This document shows positions 12,461-24,286 of a stretch of DNA of 64,000 nucleotides, one piece after another (the first letter of the stretch is position 1; the number at the start of each line of letters is the position of its first letter). A program made the translations under genes and the position numbers. Origin of the DNA: Lumbricus rubellus (lineage: Eukaryota; Annelida; Clitellata; Crassiclitellata; Lumbricidae); contig OX243811.1 in assembly GCA_945859605.1 (NCBI GenBank), positions 60,487,863-60,551,862 on the forward strand, given 5' to 3'. Under the pieces are notes generated by a model, which did no database searches, had not been told where the DNA came from, and saw only the letters and a list, made by a program, of their open reading frames with translations.

Positions 12461-13053
12461 CAGGGGTTCTCAAACTTTATTTTTTATTGTACCCCCAAGT
12501 TAAAAAATATAATGGCGGCGTACCCCCCAGTAAAGTGAGATCAGAAACAAAATGCCATTGCTTAGTCACCATTGCAGTGACAACTACAAAGTCCTTTTAA
12601 TCATTGTATGATGTGGTATATTAGAGTCGTAGCCTATAGCCTACAGGGAGCAAAATTGAAAGTATGTAACGTTTTAAATTTTTAATCATGCAATCACATC
12701 AACAAAAAGAGGAAATTGGTCTATAATCCCTGTAAAAAAGAGACAACCTATATATAGCGTTATATTGCTGTGCGCTTGTTTTGACTAGCATAGATTTAAA
12801 ATAAAATATTACCTGGCTTAATATTTGTCAATTTCAAACTCAAATTAATCCCATAGCCTATTTATTTTTGATAGCAAGAATATACAGTTTTAAAAACTAG
12901 TTTCAAACATATTAGCCTATAATTAGGCCTATATGACGTGCTGAAAGAAATCGCAAATTTTAAAGCTCGACCTGAAATTAATCTTTAGATTAGAACAATT
13001 CAGCTATCCCTTTTGAGCTCTAGGCCTATAATAGCCTACACTGGTAATTTCTG
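12461..13053. mobile_element. hAT-like element terminus, truncated at the gap
   Basis: CAGGGGTTCTCAAACTTTAT at 12461 is a typical hAT-type terminus (known family signature). It is followed by non-coding AT-rich DNA up to the assembly gap. No matching right end was seen, so the extent is uncertain. Confidence 0.5.
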
Positions 13054-13253
13054 NNNNNNNNNNNNNNNNNNNNNNNNNNNNNNNNNNNNNNNNNNNNNNN
13101 NNNNNNNNNNNNNNNNNNNNNNNNNNNNNNNNNNNNNNNNNNNNNNNNNNNNNNNNNNNNNNNNNNNNNNNNNNNNNNNNNNNNNNNNNNNNNNNNNNNN
13201 NNNNNNNNNNNNNNNNNNNNNNNNNNNNNNNNNNNNNNNNNNNNNNNNNNNNN
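13054..13253. other. Assembly gap (200 N)
   Basis: Exactly 200 N, probably a placeholder rather than a measured distance. Open frames running across it are meaningless. Confidence 0.99.
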
Positions 13254-13726
13254 CTAGGGATACCACGCTGTGATTCGTTGATTTTAAGAGGGAATTATCA
13301 CCAGAATGCTGTTGTAGATGACTTGTTTGTGGCTAATAGTGTAGTCTTTTCATACAACTCGTAATATAGTTTGTTCCTTATATCACCATTCATTACTTCT
13401 ATGTACTCGGCCTATCGATAGACTTAATGATCTTTCATGCACCATTGTACGTTTGCAAGTAGAGTAAGAAAATACTACTGACAAACTTACTTTAGATTAA
13501 GAATCTGACCTTCTGGTATTTAGACAAATCTCTCACGCTAGACATTTTAGACGACAAATGGACAATGTGGAACAGGCATTATTAAGGCGAAGATCAGAGG
13601 CGGAGCTGGCGAATGCTTGTTGCTGTTTAACGACACCACCATATCAATGATGATTAGTGTCGCCCTTCTCATATAGGCTATCCAGGCTTGGGACTGACAC
13701 TGGCAGAGTGCAGCCAGTGACCGAGT

Positions 13727-14057
13727 CAGGGGCGGATCCAGGGGGGCCAATCCGGCCACGGCCCCCATTTAAAACTGCCATGGGACGAGGCCTCTCCCCA
13801 TTAGGTTTGAAATTAGTAATAGGAATAGGGGTGTCATGGCATATTGCCCCCCCCCCCTAAAGAAAATTGCATTGGACGTGGCCCCCATTGGGTTTCCTAG
13901 TGGAGGACTAAAAAAGGTCATCAACTTTTTGGCGGATGAAAAGTACTTTTTTTCCATCAACTTTTTGGTTTTGGGGCGACCAACGACGAGATTTTTTCCT
14001 GTCCAAAGATCAAAGATTTTTGGGCCCCCTGGGAAAAGAGTTCTGGATCCACCACTG
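13727..14057. mobile_element. hAT-like MITE with 8-bp target duplication
   Basis: The left end CAGGGGCGGATCCAGG and the right end (reverse complement CAGTGGTGGATCCAGAA) form imperfect TIRs. The flanks gaccgagt (13719-13726) and ggccgagt (14058-14065) match at 7 of 8 positions, as expected for a hAT-type duplication. At 331 bp it has no transposase. A related truncated copy lies at about 60690-60794 in reverse. Confidence 0.8.
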
Positions 14058-14374
14058 GGCCGAGTTGGAGCTGGTGAAGACCAAAGGCGAAGCTTCATAA
14101 TGTTGAATACAGTTTGACCAATGACGGCTAGCGTAGCAATAGCCAATCCTTTGCCACGATGAAGCTCCCTTTATAAAAATTAATGTCAAAATTTAGGCTG
14201 CGTATCGGCATCAAGTAAAGTTAAAACGACGAATTGCAATCTAAAATGTTTCTAGTTTGGCTAACCAAAGTTGCTGCAATGGCTTTATCTTGTGGAGTTG
14301 AACGAGTGTATCAGCGACAAGTCAACTCTAGTGCAAAGAATTTAGATAACAGCTACATGTGTAGGGGCGCTGCT

Positions 14375-14480
14375 AACGCATGACATAGAGAGAGAGAGAG
14401 ACAGCCAGCGAGGGAAAGACAGACAGACAGCCAGACAGGCTGCAGACTCAGTACCTAGTACAGGTAGAGAGAAAGAAGGA
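14375..14480. repeat. Purine-rich GA/CAGA low-complexity tract
   Basis: Runs of ga, cagaca and cagcca around agagagagagagagaca. It is simple sequence with no gene. Confidence 0.8.
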
Positions 14481-14667
14481 AATGACTGGCCACGCAAGGG
14501 ACCAATGAGAGTAGGACACACAGGCCAAAGGAACTAAGAGAGTCAGTCAGCCGAGAGAAGAAGTTTTAGTTCACTGTTGGAATTCAGACAAGACAGTCAG
14601 CAGCAGTCAGTCGAGAAGGACAGGGGCTGGCCGACCCAGGCCAAATGGCCGTGGCCGAGCAGAAGTC

Positions 14668-15908
14668 CAGGGCCGGATTAACCAGTACGCCATGTCTGCC
14701 ATGGCGGCGGGCCCCCCGTCGTCGGGGGGCCCCCCGTGCGAGAACAACAAGAATTTTTAATGTGCATTTTCCCATACATTTATTCAACTTCACTTAAAGG
14801 ACAGTGTGTAAATTTAAGTCAATTGCTAATTTGTTTTTATGAGCGAACAATGCACTGTGGGCCCTATAGCCTAATAGGCCTATAACAAAATATTTCAACT
14901 TTCCAGTGCTCAAAAAAGGCGAATAGCCAAAGAACCCTCTGTTAGAAAAACAGCGTTAATTCCTCTGTTCCAAAACTGAATTTTTTCATAAACTTCAGAT
15001 GGGTCAAAGGAAGGGGATGGATCTGTTTGTTTAATGGTAGGCCTATAGGCTTATAGTTAGGCGCGGTGGTGTAGTGGTGTGGTGGCGTCGTTGCCTTGAA
15101 GCCGGATGGTTCGAGGTTCGAATCTACCCTCAAGCCACCGTGTATACGGACCTTGGGCAAGTCCTTCACTCACAAATGCTCAGCGCTTCGGCGTGAAACT
15201 CCGATGCAGTGTCCGCTCTGCATTCGGGAGCGCCTCTGAGTATAAAGAGAGCTTGAAGGGGCGCTATAACAAGTGCACATACAAACAAACATATTATACA
15301 AACAATAAGCGCCAAGGACTGAAGGTATATAATAGGCCTATACATCTAAACTTCTAAAGAATCTAAAATTTGTGGGCCTGGTGTCTTAAAGGTTACAACG
15401 CATATTTCTGCTAATAGATAGGCTACTATTAGATAGGCCCTACTGTTTCTTTCAATGACACTCTTCACCAGTTTGCCACCTCCATTAGCAGAAATTTTGA
15501 ACCACAGCATGGGCGCTCACGTAGGCGAAGACTTGGCATTGGCTTTGAGGGGAGGGGGCTGTGTGCGAGCAACCGGAGGACGATCGTCGATAAGCGAAGC
15601 GCCAAGCAGCGAAGGGGCATGGGTGGGGCACATCACCTCCCCTATTTTTAAAAATTTCCACACAACAGCAATATATATAGCAAAAAAATGTTGGAAAATG
15701 TTGGCTGTCATTTTAAAGACATTTCTCATCATTTTATTCATTTCAGGGCTCATAATTATTCGTGGCTAATCAATTAGATCTACATGTATTATAGGCATGC
15801 ATTAACAATTTAACATGTGAGAGGAACATGGTGACGGAAGGTCAAGGTGGATTAAGGGCCCCCCGGAGAATATGGCGGCGGGCCCCCCGAGAGCTTAATC
15901 CGGTCCTG
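14668..15908. mobile_element. TIR element with GGGCCCCCC ends, carrying a nested SINE
   Basis: The left end CAGGGCCGGATTAACCAG and the right end (reverse complement CAGGACCGGATTAAGCT) are inverted, and both are followed inward by atggcggcgggccccccg-type sequence. The flanks show no clean duplication (agcagaag and agcaaaac are only loosely alike). The interior is non-coding apart from a SINE at 15057-15290. Superfamily uncertain, hAT-like by terminus. Confidence 0.65.
15057..15290 (+). repeat. tRNA-derived SINE
   Basis: An A-box-like tggtgtagtgg (about 15067) and a B box ggttcgaatct (15115-15125) sit at tRNA-like spacing. The body ends near gcgcctctgagtataaagag and gcgctataac. It does not fold as an intact tRNA, so it is called a SINE. 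Confidence 0.75.
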
Positions 15909-15959
15909 AGCAAAACGAAGGCGTCATGAGTGGGATAGTGAATCGACCAAGCTTTTGTC

Positions 15960-16125
15960 AGCGTTAGAGTTTGAGGGTGGACGGCTAACCCCGAGTCTGG
16001 GCCTTCTTAGGGGGGGCTAACCCCGAAAAAGGATACATTTTCATGGTAAAAAAGTTGAATCTGGGCCTTCTTGGGGGGGGCTTAGCTCCCCCTAGCCCCT
16101 GATAAACTCCGCCCATGCATGGCCC
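15960..16125. repeat. Dispersed repeat, copy 1 (partner 61600-61745)
   Basis: Repeated ctgggccttctt..ggggggct(t)a..cccc followed by gataaactccgccca recurs at 61600-61745 in the same orientation. Probably one end of a transposon family; no coding capacity. Confidence 0.65.
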
Positions 16126-17399
16126 TCGAGATAAGCCTTGACCTGGCTTTCACAGGCCACCTTTAGAAGCACAGCCCTCCTGTTTGGTTGATAAGTCACC
16201 TCGGGGCTTAGTGGACGTGCCTGCTGCCTCGGCGTCTGAAACTTTTGGTTTGAGTCCTCCCCCCCCCCTCCCATCGGAATCACCACCTCGCAAAATTCTC
16301 CAAAATAAGCTCTTAGTTCTCAAACCTAAGGCCGCTAGAGATAGTTTGGGCGGTTTGATGACCGAGGTCATCAATCGCATCCTTTCACACCCACTATCGG
16401 ATCTCATATGGCATCTGGGGCCTTCACGCTGACACAACCGATCAGTCCAAACTCCGGCAACTGTTAGAATATTATCATTAAGAATAAACGTAACAGTCGA
16501 CTAGTGACTTTGTCCTTAACGTCGTTTGGCCCAAAGCTAAATTTGTTTAGTGAGCTTGATGGACCACTTGAAATCACCACGCGGACGGTACGTTGGACAG
16601 TGCTGTTCTAGAATTTCATGATGGTCTAATGACCGAGAGACGACGACCAGTTGCAGCTAAGATAGGTCGCCTAATAAGACCGTCAAGGTAGCATGGAGCT
16701 TGACCCCAAACATCTTGTGGGTAAGAAAGAGAATATCAAACTTAATCTGAGCAGGTAAGGTGCGGTAATTCGCAACATTAAGCTTATCATATAAGGGATT
16801 GGAGAGGGAGGATCCGAGCGCAGGTTTGTAGGCCGATTAGTAATGAGCCATACTGTCACATCAGTCAATGTGAGAACAGATGAAGGTATGTATGATCAAA
16901 AGAAGACAAAATCTGCGAATGGGCATATGAGACATAGAAGATATAGATTGAGAGCCTCTACGGGATTAGGCTATGTGGATAGGTCGTATTGAAGGTCTAC
17001 GATAATAATTAATTATTAGGCCTATGTGTTTCATAACAAATCATACAAATTGAATCATATCAATCGAATCAAACGCAGTTTATTAAGACAACAACTGTAG
17101 CAGTTGTACATTAATGTTTACAAAAAGCGACAGCCATTAGTCATTAGTTGCGAAGAAAATCGTTCATTAGTAAAACAAAGTGTCGAGATTTGAAGAAAAT
17201 AATTAGTCTAACAGAAAACAACACACTGTAGACATAGCGTCTCAGAGTATCCTCTCTGGAGGAGGGCTGCTGCTAACAATATTGTAAAAGCAATTTCAGG
17301 AGATTTCAGGTTTGAAGAGTGCTACACGCGAAGGAAGGCATTGAATAATTTATGACGAACAATTCATGACAGAAATTGTATCTGCTATGCTAGATAGGA
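16126..17399. other. Non-coding stretch
   Basis: No gene recognised on either strand. The short open frames lack similarity and splice context. Confidence 0.4.
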
Positions 17400-17981
17400 T
17401 AGCCTAGACAATGATATGATTGAAACATTGCTGTTGAAATCCATGCAACACCACTTTACAAACATGAAACCAAAGTTGCAAACTACGATTCAGTGTCATG
17501 CATTGAAAACATAATCATAATCCACGAGTTATGACAAACTCTGAAGATATTTTTTTGAACCGATCTGTCTGTTTTATTCAAAGACTGGCTTCATAGCAGC
17601 CAATCAAAAAATAATGGGATATGACAAATTTCTGCAGGCTAGAACAAGGTACATTCCGTGTGTCCAATCAGACTTGTCTTTGTCTTCAACAACAGTCCCA
17701 CTGAGGTCGGAAGGACATCAGAATTCGACGGTAAATTTGGCGGATTGGATTGTTCAAAGGAACTCATGATGGCTGCCTGTGATGTATCTTAACTTTCAAA
17801 TCAAATTGGCAAAGAAATTGCAACAACAGACCTTTCAGTTTACTTGATCAGTGGGGGTTTTATCAGTGAAACTTAGCGTCATATAGATGAATAAATTAAC
17901 ATAAATGATATGATCGGATCGGATGTCTTTAAAGATTGACTCATGAAAAAACTCAGAGTGTAACACAACCATAATAATTTT
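17400..17981 (-). other. 3' flank / probable 3' UTR of gene B
   Basis: Homologous by eye to 6060-6640 downstream of gene A, including a minus-strand AATAAA at 17573-17578. The duplication that made A and B therefore included their 3' regions. Confidence 0.55.
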
Positions 17982-20900
17982 CTATACCATATTCTTCTGA
18001 CTCATTCTTGCGTAGCTGCTTTTAAGCGGCAAGGGGAAACCAGTATATACCGTATAGGAGAACCCGCAATTTCCGACTCCGTTAACAGCAAGATTTCCTA
18101 TGGCACCACAACTGTACCACCAACCACCTTTACACGCTGCCGCCTGGTTTGGGCAAGTGCCGACCTGATTGTTCATATCCTTAGTTGTGAATTTGTTCTT
18201 GCGACTGGCCATGCCCATTGGATCGACCGTAACGCCTTGTACATTGGACAGAAAGTAGGTGTATCCGGCACTCTCATCGTCCAGTATGATCTTGTCGTAA
18301 GGGAAGACGTAAGTCATGCCATACTGGTCCACAACGTCGTAACACGCAATCCAGTTGTAGCCATTGTTTGTCAGCCGATGAATGTTTTCGTTTCCCATAT
18401 AGTATCCGCCGTTGGCGTCACTGAATCCGTATTTATAGGCTTGCCATCCCTGGTCAAGTCCAAAACCCTGGTTAATTTGAATCACGGTGTATGGCGTAGC
18501 TGGAAAAATCAATAATAATAAGAGTAGGCCTAATAACAATAATGATAGTATCAACAATAATAATGAATATTAATAATAATTATAGAATAAATAAAGAGAA
18601 GATTCTGTCTGTGTGTCTGTCTGTCTGTGTGTTTTACCTGGATACATTTCCACAGTTTTTGAGCTTTTCACTCCATCCTTCACCACTGTCTTGGTCTCGG
18701 CATGAGACACCCCGTAGAAGGGTTGGCAAATCTTTACCACCATGGGACCAGGGTGGATGGTAAAACCCCCAAATTGTTTTTGGTAAAACGCAGCTATTGA
18801 TCTGAAACTTTCTATCTAGACAGAGGGCCATCAGAATGACCCAGTGGAGGGGTTGGCGAATCTCTCCCAGACTCCCACCATGAGGCCGGGTGGGTGTGAC
18901 ATTGTGTGAAAACACAAACTTTTGCAATATCCATTCCTTCGTTTAACAGCTATTCCTGAAACGTTTCAGCTAGAGCGAGTGCTACCGGGGTCACCTCGCC
19001 CCCACCAAATACACACCCCGCCACGCAGGGGCCGGGTCGGGGAGGATATTATTGGGGAGTGGAGAAAAAGTTCACGTAAAGCGCAGCTATTGATCTGAAA
19101 CTTTCTACCTAGACAGGCGGCCATCAGGACTACCCAGTGGTGGGGTGAAGTCGGGTGGGATTTCCCGGGCAACGCCCGGTGCCCCAGATTGTTATGCACA
19201 AGGATAAAATGCAGCCATGGCATGGCTATCACTTGGAATAGGATACTTTTGAAATTTGAAAGCATTTTATACTCACACAAGTAGGCGTCGCACAACTTTA
19301 ATGAAGGAATCGTTGGAGGTGGAACGATAGTCAGCGATGCTGTTGTAGTTTCAACGGCTCGAAATGTGGTGGAAGAAAGCTTAAAAGGTGACGTGGTTGA
19401 GGATATTGCACTGGTAATTTTAGATGTTTTGGTAGAAGTCAATGCGCTGGAAACAATAGAGGTTTTGGCTGAAGATATTGCACTGGCAACTTTAGAAGTT
19501 GTGGCTGAAGATATTGCACTGGCAACTTTAGAAGTTGTGGCTGAAGATATTACACTGGAAACTTTAGACGTTTTGGTAGAAGTCAATGCGATGGTAACAA
19601 TAGTGGTTTTGGCTGAAGACACTGCACTTAAAACAGCTGAAGAGTTGGTTGATGACTTGGCACTGAAAATCAAAGAAGGTTTGAATGAAGAGATTGCATT
19701 GAAAATGGTTGAGCCTTTGGCTGAGAAAAATGCGTTGGAAACGGTTGTGGGTTTGGTTGAGGACATCACATTGGAAAGGGTTGAGTCTTTGGTTGAGGAC
19801 ATTGCATTGGAAGAGGTTAAGGTTTTGGTTGAGGGCCTTGCATTGGAAAGGGTTGATTCTTTGGTTGAGGGCCTTGCATTGGAAAGGGTTGAGTCTTTGG
19901 TTGAGGACATTGCATTGGAAACGGTTGTGTCTTTGGTTGGGGACATTGCATTGGAAAGGGTTGAGTCTTTGGTTGAGGACATTGCATTCGAAAGGGTTGA
20001 GTCTTTGGATGAGGACATTGCATTCGAAAGGGTTGAGTCTTTGGTTGAGGACATTGCATTGGAAACGGTTGTGTCTTTGGTTGAGGACATTGCATTGGAA
20101 ACGGTTGTGTCTTTGGTTGAGGACATTGCATTGGAAACGGTTGTGTCTTTGGTTAAGGACACTGCATTGGAAACCTTTGAGTCTATGGTTGAGGACATTG
20201 CATTGTAATTGGTTGAGTCTTTGGTTGAGGGCATTGCATTGTAAACCGTTGAGTCTATGGTTGAGGACATTGCATTGTAAACCGTCGAGTCTGTGGTTAA
20301 GGACACTGCATTGGAAACCGTTGAGTCTTTGGTTGAGGACATTGCATTGTAAACCGTTGAGTCTATGGTTGAGGACATTGCATTGTAAACCGTTGAGTCT
20401 ATGGTTGAGGGCATTGCATTGTAAGCCGTTGAGTCTATGGTTGAGGGCATTGCAACGTAAACCGTTGAGTCTATGGTTGAGGGCATTGCATTGTAAACTG
20501 TTGATTCTATGGTTGAGGGCATTGCAACGTAAACCGTTGAGTCTATGGTTGAGGGCATTGCATTGTAAACTGTTGAGTCTATGGTTGAGGGCATTGCAAC
20601 GTAAACCGTTGAGTCTATGTTTGAGGGCATTGCATTGTAAACCGTTGAGTCTATGGTTGAGGGCATTGCATTGTAAACCGTTGAATCTATGGTTGAGGGC
20701 ATTGCATTGTAAACTGTTGAGTCTATGGTTGAGGGCATTGCATTGTAAACTGTTGATTCTATGGTTGAGGGCATTGCAACGTAAACCGTTGAGTCTATGG
20801 TTGAGGGCATTGCATTGTAAACTGTTGAGTCTATGGTTGAGGGCATTGCATTGTAAACTGTTGATTCTATGGTTGAGGGCATTGCAACGTAAACCGTTGA

Positions 20901-23900
20901 GTCTATGGTTGAGGGCATTGCATTGTAAACTGTTGAGTCTATGGTTGAGGGCATTGCAACGTAAACCGTTGAGTCTATGGTTGAGGGCATTGCATTGTAA
21001 ACTGTTGAGTCTATGGTTGAGGGCATTGCAACGTAAACCGTTGAGTCTATGTTTGAGGGCATTGCATTGTAAACCGTTGAGTCTATGGTTGAGGGCATTG
21101 CATTGTAAACCGTTGAATCTATGGTTGAGGGCATTGCAACGTAAACCGTTGAGTCTATGGTTGAGGGCATTGCATTGTAAACTGTTGAGTCTATGGTTGA
21201 GGGCATTGCAACGTAAACCGTTGAGTCTATGGTTGAGGGCATTGCATTGGAATCGGTTGAGTCTTTGGTTGAGGACATTGCATTGGAAACCGTTGAGTCC
21301 ATGGTTGAGGACATTGCATTGGAATCGGATGAGTCTTTGGTTGAGGATATTGCATTGTAAACCGACGAGTCTATAATAATTGTTGAGGACATTGCATTGG
21401 AGACCGTTGAGTCTTTCATTGAGGGCATTGCATTGTAAACCGTTGAGTCTATGGTTGAGAGCATTGCTTTGGAAGCGGTTGAGTCTATGGTTGAGGGAAT
21501 TGATTGAAAAGAATCCAATGATTCAGAATAGAAAACGTTTGTAAAATCAACTGTGGATATTGAATTGGAAGGTTCTGAGGTCAGTTCCGTGAGTTCCAGT
21601 TTTGGGCTGTTCGATGAACCAGTTTGCAAATTGATATCACTTGCATGTTTCGTTCCTGTCACTTTAGTAATGATATCACTTAGTTTAATTGTGGTGACAG
21701 TTGGTGCAGTTGAGGATGTGACGGATTCGTTGTTTTCCATCGTTATGACCAGCGTATCCGTTGCCAGAACTGAATGTACTTCGCTCCAGTTATCGGTAAC
21801 TGCAGGAATTGCTGACGTTTTTTCTGCTGAATGTATGGACAAATGCGATCGATTAATGATAGGGCCTACTTAAATCACCTATCTACTACATTATAGCCTA
21901 TGCATTTTTATGATTTTTTTCATCTCGGTTTCTTAGGCCCAAATTGAATTTCACTTTCGAATCAGTTAAATAATTATCACATTTAACTATTTTTGTAACC
22001 TAACTGATGACTGGGCACTGTTTATGTTCTGCTGATTATTGCCTATCTATAATTGCATGTTATAATAATTATTCCGATAATATGAATCGCATAATTTTAT
22101 TCAAGCTCATTGCTCACTGCTGAATACTTTCAACGTATTTCCTTCTGCACTGATTATGTCACCTCTGCCACTAAATAAAGTAGTCTACTTGCTTCAAATT
22201 TGAATCAAAAATAACTTCAATAGGAAATGAAAATAAGCTTTACACATATCAACAGTTCGATCTACTTACTGGCTGCTTCTATAGCCTACTAGATCTGGAT
22301 ATTGATTTAGTGCTTATTGATTATTATTAATGCTTATTAAGGGCTGTTCAGATGAGAAGAACAAGTAACATTGTAGAGACTATCACTAATATTTGCCACT
22401 CACGTGGTGGCCGACAACTCTGAAGATCAACGACCTAATGAACACAAAGACTTAAATTACAACAGAATACTTATTGATATTGAGAATATTTCTTACTAAT
22501 AAATTGCAAGATCAAAGACGCCATCACAATACCATATTCGCAGGCCTATCGCTTTCAACAACAGAATTCCCGTTCAGTTTCTCAATGCAAAGTTATAATT
22601 CAACCGAGTCTCTTTAACCACATTCACAGCCAAAAGTTACATCACGTGGTACTGGCGAACAATATGCTAGTTTCTCTCGTGTGCTAATAGTTCTTATCTA
22701 TTCTTAAGTAGCCTACTTCTATTGAGCGTGGGATAGTAATGTCGACTCCTCAATAGAAGCAAAATTTGGCGCCCGTGTTAAATGCAGGAGGCACCAACCA
22801 ACGGCACATCAAAACCAAGACACCATAACAATCTTCGTTCATTTAGAATGGATGGTCACAAGTTATTACAGAAGTCGAATTCGACTTTGGCAGCAATGCA
22901 AGGCGTCGTCCGTCAATCTTAGCTAACAGTTTCATCATCATCATCATCATCATCAATATCCTTAGGCTCAATGCCCGTAGGAGTTCGATGCCACTCTCTG
23001 GCTGAGTCTGTCTCGTGCCATGTTGCCCAGCTTCAACCGGTCCGGTCAGCAGGTCTGCTCCATACCATTAACATCTTGGAGCATCTAAACCACCTTGTCT
23101 GACTGAAGAGAATCGTGAAAAAAGGCACGAAGGACAACGTGGGTCAATGCCCGTTGTGTCCCACGCTCTCTCCCCCGACCCTCTCCATCGGTCTGTCCTG
23201 ACCGACCTGTGCATGTCTGCTTCACATCATGACACCTTGAAGCATCTGGGTAGCTATGTTACTTGTGTCGTGGTTTTGGCGGATTACAATCGTCTTGGTT
23301 TTTCACTGCCATCGTATCGCCACCCATCTGGCAAACCTTCCTCATTTTGTCCGGGCTTAGGACCGGCACAGGGACGTTGTTGGTTCCCTGTGGCAGAGGA
23401 TGGATGCAGTTTAACGTCGTGCCCATGCAGGACCTAACAGTTTACCAACGCTAAATGCCGTATGGAACTTTTAGTGAACATTTTAGGAGGGTTGCAGGAA
23501 TCGACGCCAAATTCGTGCGCTCTTAGTGTCACAGTGTCTACCAATACTCTAAACTTCTAAACTCTAAACCCCAAGCTGTGTTGGACCGTCCATCTCTAGC
23601 ACTAAAATCCGTTTCTTCCTCGATAATATCATTGAAAAGATAGCCTACAAACCATTGAATTTTAAACCTATGGTCAATCGGATCGTTTTGGTAAGTCCTA
23701 CTACCTTTATGATATTCTAGACCAAATGCGCAGGTCTACGATATAATCTTACATTGTTATTATGGGGGCTAAATTCAATCAACTGTCCATGGACAGGGCG
23801 GCGTAATAGAAAGTCCCATCGGAAAAATACAATCTCACCGCAAAATAAAATTAATTACAACTTTCTACCAAATTTTGGCAATTGCAGCAAAACAAAGCGC

Positions 23901-24286
23901 CGACCATGGTCAAACTAAATTTATAGTAGGCTTTTTTTCAATCTCACCTGCGCATGGTAACATCCTGTCATAGTTGAACAGTGTGTCGGCGTGTAGTGGT
24001 AGATCTCACAGGTTCTAGGATACGCTTTGTAGTTGTAGTTGGTGCAATCAGGATCTTGCAGACACTGCATGGCACACAGAGCCCCAGGAGCCACACATGA
24101 ATCTGCATCCGATAATGTGGAAAGTATCTGGTCAATAGGAATCACGAGCGATGGTTCATCCAAGGCACAGGACACTGTTCCGTTGGGAAATCGCGTTTTC
24201 TCGAAGAGTTTCGCATCAGTCACAGGTGTCCACATGCGTGCCATGCTGGACATCATGAGAAACGCTGCCACGCGATGAAGGAACAT
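17982..24286 (-). CDS. Gene B: secreted PAN/Apple - long mucin repeat - fibrinogen-related protein
   Basis: Four-exon model of 1145 aa: 24286-23948, 22434-22404, 21826-19277, 18499-17982 (3438 nt, frame closed). The start was chosen by alignment with gene A (MFLHRVAAFLMM against MFRRHLIALLMI); an upstream in-frame ATG at 24328 would add 14 residues. The PAN domain has the same eight Cys as gene A and is nearly identical in its core. The microexon encodes VVDLQSCRPP. Exon 3 (residues about 124-973) is a Ser/Thr-rich stalk built of 12-residue units such as STIDSTVYNAMP and STKDSTLSNAMS, ending PPPTI..CD.YLC. The FReD (974-1145) has WQAYKYGFSDANGGYYMGNEN, FTTKDMNNQ, GGWWYSC and a terminal LKSSYARMS. 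Predicted extracellular and probably heavily O-glycosylated; lectin or immune function is inferred. Confidence 0.82.
18640..19200. repeat. Two direct copies of a dispersed repeat in gene B intron 3
   Basis: The segment from about 18787 (cgcagctattgatctgaaac then tttctatctagacag, ggccatcag, acccagtgg) recurs at about 19081, roughly 294 bp downstream, in the same orientation. A more diverged copy lies at 61040-61140. The second copy ends near a tttcccgggcaacgcccgg palindrome. Non-coding. Confidence 0.7.
19730..21515 (-). repeat. 36-bp coding minisatellite in exon 3 of gene B
   Basis: Roughly 50 units of 36 bp (minus-strand codons for STIDSTVYNAMP and variants). Because 36 is a multiple of three, copy-number change keeps the frame. 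Units alternate NAMP and VAMP types (plus-strand attgtaaac versus aacgtaaac). Blocks of several units recur nearly unchanged (about 20480-20700 and 20900-21120), a higher-order pattern that points to recent unequal exchange. Confidence 0.92.
22404..22434 (-). other. 31-nt microexon of gene B (phase 0 to 1)
   Basis: Minus-strand acceptor ..cattag, 31 nt encoding VVDLQSCRPP plus one base, donor gtgagtgg. It aligns with the microexon at 9324-9354 and restores the frame between the PAN and Ser/Thr exons. Confidence 0.8.
22932..23245. repeat. Dispersed repeat with (CAT)n end, partner 55715-56025
   Basis: After catcatcatcat the text ggctcaatgcccgtaggag, cgatgccactctctggctg and agcttcaaccggtccggtca matches the reverse complement of 55715-56025. 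It is an old dispersed element, with no intact protein and no splice role seen. It lies in intron 1 of gene B. Confidence 0.75.

Noticed and set aside
13013..13273. ORFs across the N run
   Set aside because: Made of undetermined bases.
19366..21376. Plus-strand ORFs of 280 and 555 aa
   Set aside because: Antisense shadows of the 36-bp coding minisatellite of gene B. The minus frame connects to PAN and FReD exons with correct splice phases; these do not.
19730..21515. 36-bp regular repeats that superficially suggest a CRISPR array
   Set aside because: The units are contiguous without unique spacers, translate in frame, and lie in a spliced animal gene.
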